Notes under the pieces: generated by a model
The model's input: only the letters and a program-made list of their open reading frames with translations
What the model was told of the DNA's origin: nothing
Database searches by the model: none
Part shown: positions 1 through 5,429 of the stretch, one piece after another
Layout of the letters: every line of letters starts with the position of its first letter
Numbering within the stretch: position 1 is the first letter of the stretch
Source of the DNA: Hyphomicrobiales bacterium
GTDB taxonomy: Bacteria; Pseudomonadota; Alphaproteobacteria; Rhizobiales; Aestuariivirgaceae
NCBI GenBank assembly: GCA_026996935.1
Contig: JALWJW010000075.1
Coordinates: forward strand, 1-6,901
Direction: 5' to 3'
Length of the DNA stretch: 6,901 nt
Program-made: the position numbers and the translations under genes

Positions 1-335
1 CGACCTTTGATGAGTTCATGGTAATCGCGATTAAGCGCATAAACAGAAATGTTCCCTGTTGATTTTTGTTGTAAGCGTTCAAGTGGATTGGTTTCGGGTC
101 CATAGTTTAAAGCCAACACAATGGCAGATTTTGCATTTGGCCACATATCTGTTGGCGTTTGCCGGCGATCAAGTGTGCGCGGCATCCAGTCCATATCACC
201 GTGATAGTCATTTTCAGTAAACTCAACCAGCCTTTGGCCCGTTAGTTCTGGCAAACTGGCATCGGTAAAACGCACCACATCAAAGCCCAACTCACCCGCG
301 CGTTGGGTGAGTTGTTGCTTTAATGTTGGTGCCAT
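1..335 (-). CDS. queG: Epoxyqueuosine reductase QueG, N-terminal part (runs off left edge)
   Basis: QueG is a cytoplasmic cobalamin- and iron-sulfur-dependent enzyme that reduces epoxyqueuosine to queuosine in tRNA, the last step of queuosine synthesis. Only the first 111 codons are present. The reading frame is open from the ATG at 335 to the window edge. The translation has the family's N-terminal pattern: an early AGELGFDVVRFTDA stretch, then HGDMDWM at about residues 45-51, then RQTPTDMWPNAKSAIVLALNY at about 58-78, and SVYALNRDYHELIK at about 98-110. These match the substrate and cofactor-binding N-terminal domain. The C-terminal 4Fe-4S ferredoxin-like part would lie outside. The ATG at 343 is in another frame, so 335 is the best start. 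No strong Shine-Dalgarno is visible. It lies 42 bp downstream of gst and could be co-transcribed with it. Identification is by recognition of the protein pattern. Confidence 0.9.
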   Translation of the reverse strand, partial: MAPTLKQQLTQRAGELGFDVVRFTDASLPELTGQRLVEFTENDYHGDMDWMPRTLDRRQTPTDMWPNAKSAIVLALNYGPETNPLERLQQKSTGNISVYALNRDYHELIKG

Positions 336-346
336 GGTGTCATATA

Positions 347-369
347 TCCCAAGGCTCTAAATCTTGGGA
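347..369. repeat. Perfect inverted repeat in the gst-queG gap
   Basis: TCCCAAG (347-353) and CTTGGGA (363-369) form a perfect 7-bp stem with a 9-nt loop. It sits between the gst stop codon and the queG start. On the minus strand there is no T-tract after it, so it is a poor intrinsic terminator. The distal arm lies about 11 nt before the queG ATG, where the ribosome binds, so it could attenuate queG translation or mark an mRNA processing point. Both roles are inference. Confidence 0.5.
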
Positions 370-377
370 CCTAAGTT

Positions 378-1061
378 CTAAAAATCAAGATCTACATAAG
401 TGCGTGATGCAGGCATGCCAGTGACTTTATCGCCTAATAAGGTTCTAAAGGTTGGGCGTGATTTTATCCGCTGATACCACGCTTTTGCTTTTTCATTTTC
501 GCTCCATGGCACATCACCCAAATAATCAACGATAGAGAGGTGCGCTGCGGCTGCAAAGTCGGCGGTTGAAATTTCATTTCCTGCCAGCCAATTACGATCT
601 TCTGTAAGAGCGCCAATATATTCAAGATGAGGGCGGATCATATCAAGCGACTGACGTACCACATTCATATTAGGTGCTCCGCCACCTGCTTCTGGTGACA
701 CAAACCGGCGAATGACTTTTTCAACCAATAAAGGGGCTGAAACTTCGTGATGAAACTTTGTATCAAACCATGAGGTTAAACGGCGCACTTCAGCCCGCTC
801 TTTATCACCATTGCCAATTTGTGATGGCATATCTTGGGGGCGGTGATCTTCAATATATCCAGCCACAGCTTCAATACCTGCTGCAACCACATCATCATTG
901 ACCAGAACAGGCACCGCGCCAATTGGGTTGAGTTGTAAAAACTCAGCCCGAGCCTGCCAGGGCTTTTCTTCAATCAGTTCTAATTCTTGCTTATATTCAC
1001 CAGCGCTTAAGCGGATACGGCGACAAAATGGATCGAGGGGATAGTGATATAATGAAGTCAT
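378..1061 (-). CDS. Glutathione S-transferase family protein
   Basis: This is a 227-residue cytoplasmic protein of the soluble glutathione S-transferase fold, which conjugates or otherwise uses glutathione; the actual substrate cannot be told. The thioredoxin-like domain spans about residues 1-75, with YHYPLDPFCRR near the N-terminus (Cys13) and LNPIGAVPVL at 44-53, including the cis-Pro at 51. The usual Glu-Ser pair that holds the glutathione gamma-glutamyl group appears as Glu64-Ala65. The all-helical C-terminal domain has WLAGNEISTADF, the conserved N-capping and hydrophobic staple region. The frame also opens from a TTG at 1070 (three codons longer, 230 aa). I chose the ATG at 1061 because MTSLYHYP is the normal family start; neither has a good Shine-Dalgarno. 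It lies between the NDUFA9-like gene and queG on the same strand, an order I recall from Hyphomicrobiales. Confidence 0.9.
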   Translation of the reverse strand: MTSLYHYPLDPFCRRIRLSAGEYKQELELIEEKPWQARAEFLQLNPIGAVPVLVNDDVVAAGIEAVAGYIEDHRPQDMPSQIGNGDKERAEVRRLTSWFDTKFHHEVSAPLLVEKVIRRFVSPEAGGGAPNMNVVRQSLDMIRPHLEYIGALTEDRNWLAGNEISTADFAAAAHLSIVDYLGDVPWSENEKAKAWYQRIKSRPTFRTLLGDKVTGMPASRTYVDLDF

Positions 1062-1076
1062 TTCAAACAAATTTCT

Positions 1077-1104
1077 ATTGTAAGTATCAGATAATATGAG
1101 GCAA
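1077..1104 (-). promoter_or_regulatory. Possible gst promoter
   Basis: On the minus strand TTGCCT (1104-1099) and TACAAT (1082-1077) are spaced 16 bp apart, close to a housekeeping promoter. The predicted transcript would start about 10 nt before the gst ATG, which would leave almost no leader. The -35 element overlaps a small imperfect palindrome, GGCAAATATGCC at 1100-1111, that could be an operator. The match is modest and such signals occur by chance in AT-rich DNA. Confidence 0.25.
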
Positions 1105-1273
1105 ATATGCCAAGTTTTCGGTTTGTTTTAATGGGTATAGAGTATTTTTCGCACTCTCGCACCGTTTTTCAACATTTTGAATGGTCATGGTTAGCGCACA
1201 AGTCAATATATGCGGTTTGTTCAAACACATTTAGGGCTAAGACCTAGAGATTCAATAGGGTATTTTAAGAGTT

Positions 1274-1291
1274 CATATTTTGATGAATATG
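1274..1291. terminator. AT-rich hairpin just past the NDUFA9-like gene
   Basis: CATATT (1274-1279) and AATATG (1286-1291) form a perfect 6-bp stem with a 6-nt loop, starting 7 nt after the minus-strand stop codon at 1298-1300. The position fits a transcript end, but the stem is weak and no clear U-tract follows on the minus strand. The rest of the 236-bp gap (1062-1297) holds only the possible gst promoter and a short GTTTG-TT-CAAAC palindrome at 1215-1226; I see no gene in it. Confidence 0.25.
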
Positions 1292-1297
1292 GATCAG

Positions 1298-2287
1298 TTA
1301 AATTGTTGAATTACCTGTTTCGGTATATTGGCCAAATTTTTTATAGCGATAGAGATAGGCAGGCACCTGGGCGGCAATGGTTTCACCGTTAATGCCTAAA
1401 TCCTGTAAAGTACAACGCGCTTCTTTTGCTTCATCAGAAACCACATTATCTGATTGCATCATAATAACATGATCGTAAGTTAAAATAGGATTCGGCAACA
1501 GCCCTAAAACACGCCCTTTCAACTTTGCAATGAACCATGGTAGCCGTACAAGCAATCTTTTGCGTTTGGTTGTTTTGAGGATGAATTGCAACAATTGTTT
1601 AAAACTTAAAATCTCAGGTCCACCCAATTCATATATTTTTCCTCCGGTTGTTGATATGTCTAAAATATTAGCAACAGCCTTCGCCACATCACCAACATAG
1701 ATAGGTTGATATTTTGTGTGGCCACCACCAATGAGGGGAAGGACAGGACTAAAACGAGCCAATTCGGCAAACTGGTTAAAGAACATATCTTCAGGACCAA
1801 AGACCAGTGAAGGGCGCACGATTGTGGCTGATGGGAAGGCTTTTATTACGTTTTCTTCTCCAACACCCTTGCTTTTAAGGTATTTGCTGGTCGCATTAAC
1901 ATCAGCGCCAATGGCTGACATATGAACAAGTCTGGAAACATTGGCCTTAGCTGCTGCTTGGGCAACCGCTTTGGCCCCAAATTCATGCACTGCATAAAAA
2001 CTCTGATTGCCTGATGGGGTTAAAATACCGGCAAGGTTAATTACAATGTCGGCACCCTGGCATGCACTTTCCAGTGATTGGGGAAAGCGAACATTGGCTT
2101 GAACAGGCATAATCTGACCAACAACACCAAGCGGTTGCAGGTGACCGGCCAAATCAGGCCGGCGGACACCAACCCGGATGCGATAGCCTTGTGCTGCCAG
2201 TTTTTGGATTAAATGACGACCAATAAAGCCAGAACCACCGAAAATTGTTATGAGTTGTGCCTGTTTGGGCTTTGCTTGCAAAGACAT
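1298..2287 (-). CDS. NDUFA9-like NAD(P)-binding SDR (atypical epimerase family)
   Basis: This is a 329-residue atypical short-chain dehydrogenase resembling the NDUFA9 accessory subunit of mitochondrial complex I. Bacterial members are usually labelled 'complex I NDUFA9 subunit family' or NAD-dependent epimerase; their reaction is generally unknown. The Rossmann dinucleotide motif is GGSGFIG at residues 17-23, followed by VRRP at 41-44 after the second strand. NLAG at 84-87 is the central-strand motif, and Ser124, Tyr136 and Lys140 (YLKSK) form the usual S/YxxxK catalytic set, so an active enzyme is possible. IVRPSLVFGPED follows, as in extended SDRs, and PIYVGDVAKAV is typical of the family. 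I chose the ATG at 2287 over the TTG at 2293 because AGGGA (2297-2301) is 9 nt upstream of the ATG but only 3 nt from the TTG. No nuo genes are in the window, so a respiratory role is not supported by context. Confidence 0.88.
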   Translation of the reverse strand: MSLQAKPKQAQLITIFGGSGFIGRHLIQKLAAQGYRIRVGVRRPDLAGHLQPLGVVGQIMPVQANVRFPQSLESACQGADIVINLAGILTPSGNQSFYAVHEFGAKAVAQAAAKANVSRLVHMSAIGADVNATSKYLKSKGVGEENVIKAFPSATIVRPSLVFGPEDMFFNQFAELARFSPVLPLIGGGHTKYQPIYVGDVAKAVANILDISTTGGKIYELGGPEILSFKQLLQFILKTTKRKRLLVRLPWFIAKLKGRVLGLLPNPILTYDHVIMMQSDNVVSDEAKEARCTLQDLGINGETIAAQVPAYLYRYKKFGQYTETGNSTI

Positions 2288-2513
2288 GGTCAATAATCCC
2301 TAGTTTTTGTCATTTGGTTACGTTTTATAGTGGTTGCCGAGTGTTGAAAAGAAGTTTTATTGCAAATGCTTGTTTACATCCAGATTTGATCTTATAAACC
2401 CGGATGAATAGATCAGGATGCCCCCGATGGCCCCCAAAAAGCCGCAAAATGTTCTATATATCTAAATGTAAAGCTATCTTGCAGCCAGGATCGAGATCAA
2501 AAAAGGAAAAAAC
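2288..2513. promoter_or_regulatory. Divergent intergenic region between the NDUFA9-like gene and rnd
   Basis: This 226-bp stretch separates two divergent genes, so it should contain promoters in both directions. On the minus strand there is a TATAAA (2329-2324) that could be the -10 of the NDUFA9-like gene, with no convincing -35. On the plus strand the region around 2455-2465 (TATATATC) is a possible -10 for rnd, again without a good -35. Two C-runs at 2421-2425 and 2431-2435, each preceded by GATG, form an imperfect direct repeat inside the likely rnd leader. I see no convincing small gene. Confidence 0.4.
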
Positions 2514-3128
2514 ATGGCGATTAAACTCCACAAAGGCGATTTGCCTGATGATGTTGATTTTGGTAAATCAGTTGCAATTGATACGGAAACTCTGGGGCTA
2601 AATCCCCACCGTGATAAATTATGTCTGGTTCAACTCTCAGCCGGCGATGGTAATGCTCATCTGGTTCAGTTGGATCGAAACTCATACGCTGCACCAAACC
2701 TGAAAGCCTTGATGGCCAATAATGAAGTGATAAAAATATTCCATTATGCTCGTTTTGATATTGCCGTTCTCAAAGCTTATTTAGATGTAGATGTGGCCCC
2801 TGTTTATTGCACAAAAATAGCTTCAAAATTAGTCCGCACATATACAGATCGCCATGGTTTGAAAGATCTGGTTCGTGAGATGCTTGGCGTTGATGTTTCA
2901 AAACAACAACAAAGCTCTGATTGGGGTTCTGCTGTATTGTCTGATGCACAAAAACAATATGCTGCTGGCGATGTTTTATATTTACACGAGTTAAAAATTC
3001 GACTGGATCAAATGCTTAAACGCGAAGGTCGTATGGAATTGGCAAATAAGTGTTTCGAGTTCTTGCCAACCCGCTGTGCGCTTGATTTGGCCGGTTGGGC
3101 AGATAATGATATTTTCGCTCATCATTGA
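2514..3128 (+). CDS. rnd: Ribonuclease D, short form (DEDDy 3'-5' exonuclease)
   Basis: This is a 204-residue cytoplasmic 3'-5' exoribonuclease of the DEDDy family; in well-studied bacteria RNase D trims the 3' ends of tRNA and other stable RNA precursors. Exo I is AIDTETLGL with Asp23 and Glu25. Exo II is KIFHYARFD with Asp82. Exo III is QYAAGDVLYL with Tyr149 and Asp153, the Y-x3-D pair that defines DEDDy. All metal-binding residues are present. The protein ends about 50 residues after Exo III, so the HRDC domains of the roughly 370-residue E. coli enzyme are absent; this short form is usual in alphaproteobacteria. AGGA at 2504-2507 lies 6 nt before the ATG, a good ribosome site. It is the first gene of the rightward cluster, 92 bp ahead of lptC. 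Confidence 0.93.
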   Translation: MAIKLHKGDLPDDVDFGKSVAIDTETLGLNPHRDKLCLVQLSAGDGNAHLVQLDRNSYAAPNLKALMANNEVIKIFHYARFDIAVLKAYLDVDVAPVYCTKIASKLVRTYTDRHGLKDLVREMLGVDVSKQQQSSDWGSAVLSDAQKQYAAGDVLYLHELKIRLDQMLKREGRMELANKCFEFLPTRCALDLAGWADNDIFAHH

Positions 3129-3160
3129 TTAGCTTTAATCATTGTTGACAATCTGACAAT
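3126..3160. repeat. Hairpin and ACAAT repeats after rnd
   Basis: TGATTA (3126-3131) and TAATCA (3136-3141) form a perfect 6-bp stem with a GCTT loop that includes the rnd stop codon. Directly after it, ATTGT-TG-ACAAT (3141-3152) is a short palindrome, and TGACAAT is repeated in tandem with an 8-bp period (3146-3152 and 3154-3160). The first copy contains a perfect TTGACA (3145-3150), but I find no good -10 at 16-18 bp. The block could be an operator or promoter for lptC, or a weak transcript end for rnd. No regulator can be named. Confidence 0.4.
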
Positions 3161-3220
3161 TCAAGCAGTGTTTGGGTTTCAAACAAAACATGATCCGCTT
3201 TAAAATGAGTTGAAATAACT

Positions 3221-3892
3221 ATGGACCGTCCGGCACCAAAAAAATTTAGACTTGTAAAGGCCTTAAAAGCATTGGTTTTGACGGTAACTGTTGGGCTGAT
3301 TGGCTTATTTTTGGTAAAAGCGGGTCTGTTTGCATCATTATTTACCAAACCGCCCAAACCTATTACAAATATGCCTTTACCCGAACAGGTTTCTTCTGGT
3401 GTTTCAACCATCACAGGATTCGATAAAGATGACCAGCCCTATGAAATGAAGGCGCAATCTGTTCTGCAGGACAAAACCAATAGTGATATTGCCCATTTGA
3501 CAATGGTGTCTGGAAAGTTACGTAAAAAAACAGGCGATATGATGCGGGTGACGGCCAAAGGTGGGGATTATGATAAAGAAAAACGTATTTTAAATTTGGC
3601 CGGTAACATCAAGTTAAGCTCACAAGGTCAGTATACGGCATATCTTGAAAAGGCCCAGATAAAGCTGAAGGAAAAGCGTTTATTTGCCAAAGTCCCTGTA
3701 AAGGTGGTGTTTGCGCAAGGTACAATTAATGCAAATGGTGTCGATATTACTGAAAATGGTGCCCGTGTTTTGTTTTTTGGTGGCGTAAAAACCCATTTTG
3801 ATGCAAGTTCGAAAAATGATGTTTCAGGCGATGAATTGATAAAAACAGAAATAGAACAAACTGGTAAAACAGATAAGCAGGGAAAAAAATGA
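3221..3892 (+). CDS. lptC: LPS export system protein LptC
   Basis: LptC is the single-pass inner-membrane subunit of the LptB2FGC exporter; its periplasmic beta-jellyroll takes lipopolysaccharide from LptF/G and hands it to LptA. The 223-residue product starts with a short basic stretch (residues 7-16), then one hydrophobic segment (about 17-41) that serves as the membrane anchor. A beta-rich LptC/DUF1239-type domain follows from about 50 to 200, with ITGFDKDDQPYEMKAQS, typical of the alphaproteobacterial form, and later repeats of short strands ending in GVDITENGARVLFFGGV. The C-terminal tail (about 205-223) is charged and lysine-rich. The ATG at 3221 is the only usual start after the in-frame stop at 3206; its Shine-Dalgarno is weak. 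The last 4 bases overlap lptA, so translation of the two is probably coupled. E. coli LptC has 191 residues. Confidence 0.9.
   Translation: MDRPAPKKFRLVKALKALVLTVTVGLIGLFLVKAGLFASLFTKPPKPITNMPLPEQVSSGVSTITGFDKDDQPYEMKAQSVLQDKTNSDIAHLTMVSGKLRKKTGDMMRVTAKGGDYDKEKRILNLAGNIKLSSQGQYTAYLEKAQIKLKEKRLFAKVPVKVVFAQGTINANGVDITENGARVLFFGGVKTHFDASSKNDVSGDELIKTEIEQTGKTDKQGKK
3883..3889 (+). other. Phased A-AAA-AAA heptamer at the lptC-lptA overlap
   Basis: Seven adenines directly precede the lptC TGA. In the lptC frame the codons are GGA AAA AAA TGA, so the run has the X-XXY-YYZ phasing of a -1 slippery site. A -1 slip would place the next codon exactly on the lptA ATG and give a 223+178-residue LptC-LptA fusion. 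The AGGGA that serves lptA (3879-3883) touches the run, so the A-run may simply be the spacer between Shine-Dalgarno and ATG. That frameshifting happens is inference. Confidence 0.3.
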
Positions 3893-4425
3893 AAATGACC
3901 GTTCAAAGTGTAACCAAAATTGGGGCTGTACTGGCGCTGGCAACTTTTACAATGGGAGCCCAAACCCCTCAAACATTTGCACAAACGGTTAATACTTCAG
4001 ATCTATCTAAATCAACCAAAAAGAAACAACCCGTTGATATTGAATCCGATAAAATGGAGATTATTGACAAAAAAAATAAAGCGGTTTTTGTCGGTGCAGT
4101 TAAAGCTGTGCGCGGTGATACAACATTAAACTCAGATAAGCTTGTTGTTGATTTCATAAAAGAAAAAAACAAACAGGGAAAAGAAAAGACTGTTGTAACT
4201 TTTCTTTATGCAACCGGAAATGTTGTCATTATCACAAAAAAGCAACGTATTACCGGCCAGTGGGCGCGGATGAATGTGCGTAAAAATACAGCAGTTGTCG
4301 GTGGCAATGTTGTTGTTCATCAAGGGGCAACAATTGTTAAAGGTAAAAAACTCAACATAAATCTAAAAACCAATCGTAGTGAAATGACGGGGGGACGGGT
4401 TAAAGGCTCGTTCGTGCCAAAATAA
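3889..4425 (+). CDS. lptA: LPS transport periplasmic protein LptA (OstA-like)
   Basis: LptA polymerises as the periplasmic bridge that carries lipopolysaccharide from LptC to LptD/E at the outer membrane. The 178-residue precursor has a Sec signal peptide: a short N-terminus with Lys2 and Lys10, a hydrophobic core (about 11-24) and a likely cleavage after Ala31 (TFA-Q). The OstA-like domain starts with PVDIESDKMEI at 48-58, the family hallmark, followed by paired strands (AVFVGAVKAVRGDT, ATGNVVIITKKQRITGQWARM, TAVVGGNVVVHQG) and NRSEMTGG near the end. The mature protein is lysine-rich. The start overlaps the lptC stop as ATGA, and AGGGA lies 5 nt upstream. A second in-frame ATG at 3895 is less well placed. 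Length is close to E. coli LptA (185). Confidence 0.93.
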   Translation: MKMTVQSVTKIGAVLALATFTMGAQTPQTFAQTVNTSDLSKSTKKKQPVDIESDKMEIIDKKNKAVFVGAVKAVRGDTTLNSDKLVVDFIKEKNKQGKEKTVVTFLYATGNVVIITKKQRITGQWARMNVRKNTAVVGGNVVVHQGATIVKGKKLNINLKTNRSEMTGGRVKGSFVPK

Positions 4426-4612
4426 AAACAATTTTCTACAATTAGTTTATCCAAAATTAATCATATTGATGAGTAATGCACATAGACGAACAAGTTCTAA
4501 AACAGTGTTTTAACCATCAGTTTTGCTTTAAAGCCAGATACAACGGCGAGTAAGAACGGCAGGTAAGATTGCAAAAGAGTTGGCTATTACAGATCAGTTG
4601 GATTGTTGTCCA
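4426..4612 (+). promoter_or_regulatory. Long lptA-lptB gap, possible internal promoter region
   Basis: The 187 bp between lptA and the chosen lptB start are AT-rich at the lptA side (4426-4475) and more mixed later. I find a weak hairpin AAAAC-AGT-GTTTT (4499-4511) and the palindrome GCTTTAAAGC (4525-4534), but no convincing -35/-10 pair. The lptB frame stays open upstream to just after a stop at 4529, with only TTG starts at 4580 and 4598 in it, so part of this gap may be coding. A 14-codon ORF at 4469-4513 has no ribosome site and is not called. Confidence 0.3.
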
Positions 4613-5368
4613 ATGAATGATCAAGGTGTTTATGAACAAAACAAATCGCAAGGTTTGGTCGCAACAAGTTTGTATAAAAGCTTCAAGCACCGTCCTGTGG
4701 TTCGTGATGTCAGTTTGACGGTTCGTCGTGGAGAAGCTGTAGGCTTATTGGGCCCAAATGGTGCAGGTAAGACGACCACGTTCTATATGGTCACAGGTCT
4801 TATTGCAGCAGATAAAGGCACAATAGAACTTGATGGTGAAGATATTACACACCTGCCCATGTATAAACGGGCGCGTTTGGGTGTGGGGTATTTACCTCAG
4901 GAAAGCTCGATTTTTCGAGGGCTGACAGTAGAGGAAAATATTCGCGCGGTTCTCGAGCTGACTTATAAAGATCGAAAACAGCGTGATAGTAAGTTGCGTG
5001 AGTTATTAAATGAGTTTAACATTACCCACCTTAGGCATTCGCCAGCTGTGGCGTTATCTGGCGGCGAGCGTCGTCGGGTCGAAATCGCAAGAGCGCTTGC
5101 AGCCAACCCTAAATACATGCTCCTCGATGAGCCATTCGCAGGGATTGATCCAATTGCAATCGGTGATATCCGCCAGTTGGTGCGACAGCTCACCTCTCGG
5201 GGAATCGGGGTGCTTATTACGGATCACAACGTCAAAGAAACCCTCGAGCTTATCGACCGAGCCCTCATTCTCCTTGAAGGTACGGTCTTAATGGAGGGCA
5301 CCCCGCAAGAGGTGGTTGCCAATAAAAATGTTCGTGAGCTTTACTTAGGTGAAAGATTCACCCTGTAG
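4613..5368 (+). CDS. lptB: LPS export ABC transporter ATP-binding protein LptB
   Basis: LptB is the cytoplasmic ATPase dimer that powers extraction of lipopolysaccharide from the inner membrane by LptF/G. From the ATG at 4613 the product has 251 residues. Walker A is GPNGAGKT (47-54), the Q-loop is YLPQESS (Gln96), the signature is LSGGE (148-152), Walker B is LLDEP (170-174, catalytic Glu173), the D-loop is GID and the switch is His205 (ITDHNV). YLPQESSIFRGLTVEENI and LLDEPFAGIDPIA are characteristic of LptB rather than of branched-chain amino acid transporters. The frame also opens from a TTG at 4580 (262 aa, N-terminus with Cys-Cys). I prefer the ATG, but neither start has a strong ribosome site, so the N-terminus is uncertain by about 11 residues. 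It lies between lptA and rpoN, the usual order. Confidence 0.94.
   Translation: MNDQGVYEQNKSQGLVATSLYKSFKHRPVVRDVSLTVRRGEAVGLLGPNGAGKTTTFYMVTGLIAADKGTIELDGEDITHLPMYKRARLGVGYLPQESSIFRGLTVEENIRAVLELTYKDRKQRDSKLRELLNEFNITHLRHSPAVALSGGERRRVEIARALAANPKYMLLDEPFAGIDPIAIGDIRQLVRQLTSRGIGVLITDHNVKETLELIDRALILLEGTVLMEGTPQEVVANKNVRELYLGERFTL
5348..5362 (+). repeat. Short perfect hairpin at the 3' end of lptB
   Basis: GGTGAA (5348-5353) and TTCACC (5357-5362) make a 6-bp stem with a 3-nt loop inside the last codons of lptB, 3 nt before its stop codon. A T-containing but not continuous stretch follows. It could be a weak terminator or an mRNA 3'-end stabiliser between lptB and rpoN. It may equally be a by-product of coding. 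Confidence 0.3.
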
Positions 5369-5381
5369 TGTTGTTTCAAAA

Positions 5382-5397
5382 GGCGGTATCCTCCGCC
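5382..5397 (+). repeat. GC-rich hairpin in the lptB-rpoN gap
   Basis: GGCGG (5382-5386) and CCGCC (5393-5397) form a 5-bp GC stem with a 6-nt loop in the otherwise AT-rich 61-bp gap. No U-tract follows, so full termination is unlikely. With the hairpin just upstream it could lower read-through or mark a cleavage site that sets rpoN mRNA levels. No promoter for rpoN is evident in the gap. Confidence 0.35.
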
Positions 5398-5429
5398 AGG
5401 TTTGAGTAACACAAAGTAGCTGCATTGAT

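Noticed and set aside
1210..1392. 60-codon plus-strand ORF in the gst to NDUFA9-like gap
   Set aside because: It runs into the 3' end of the NDUFA9-like gene on the opposite strand and has no Shine-Dalgarno or recognisable motif.
2404..2601. 65-codon plus-strand ORF overlapping the start of rnd
   Set aside because: Different frame from rnd, no ribosome site, no recognisable protein pattern, and it overlaps a confident gene.
3139..3414. Minus-strand ORF of 91 codons opposite lptC
   Set aside because: It is antisense to a well-supported gene and shows no protein-family features; a frame shadow.
4510..4524. TTAA-N7-TTTT, resembling a CtrA full site before lptB
   Set aside because: The second half-site matches only two of four bases (TTTT instead of TTAA), expected by chance in AT-rich DNA.
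4963..5193. Minus-strand ORF of 76 codons inside lptB
   Set aside because: Antisense to the signature and Walker B region of a confident ATPase gene; a shadow of conserved coding sequence.
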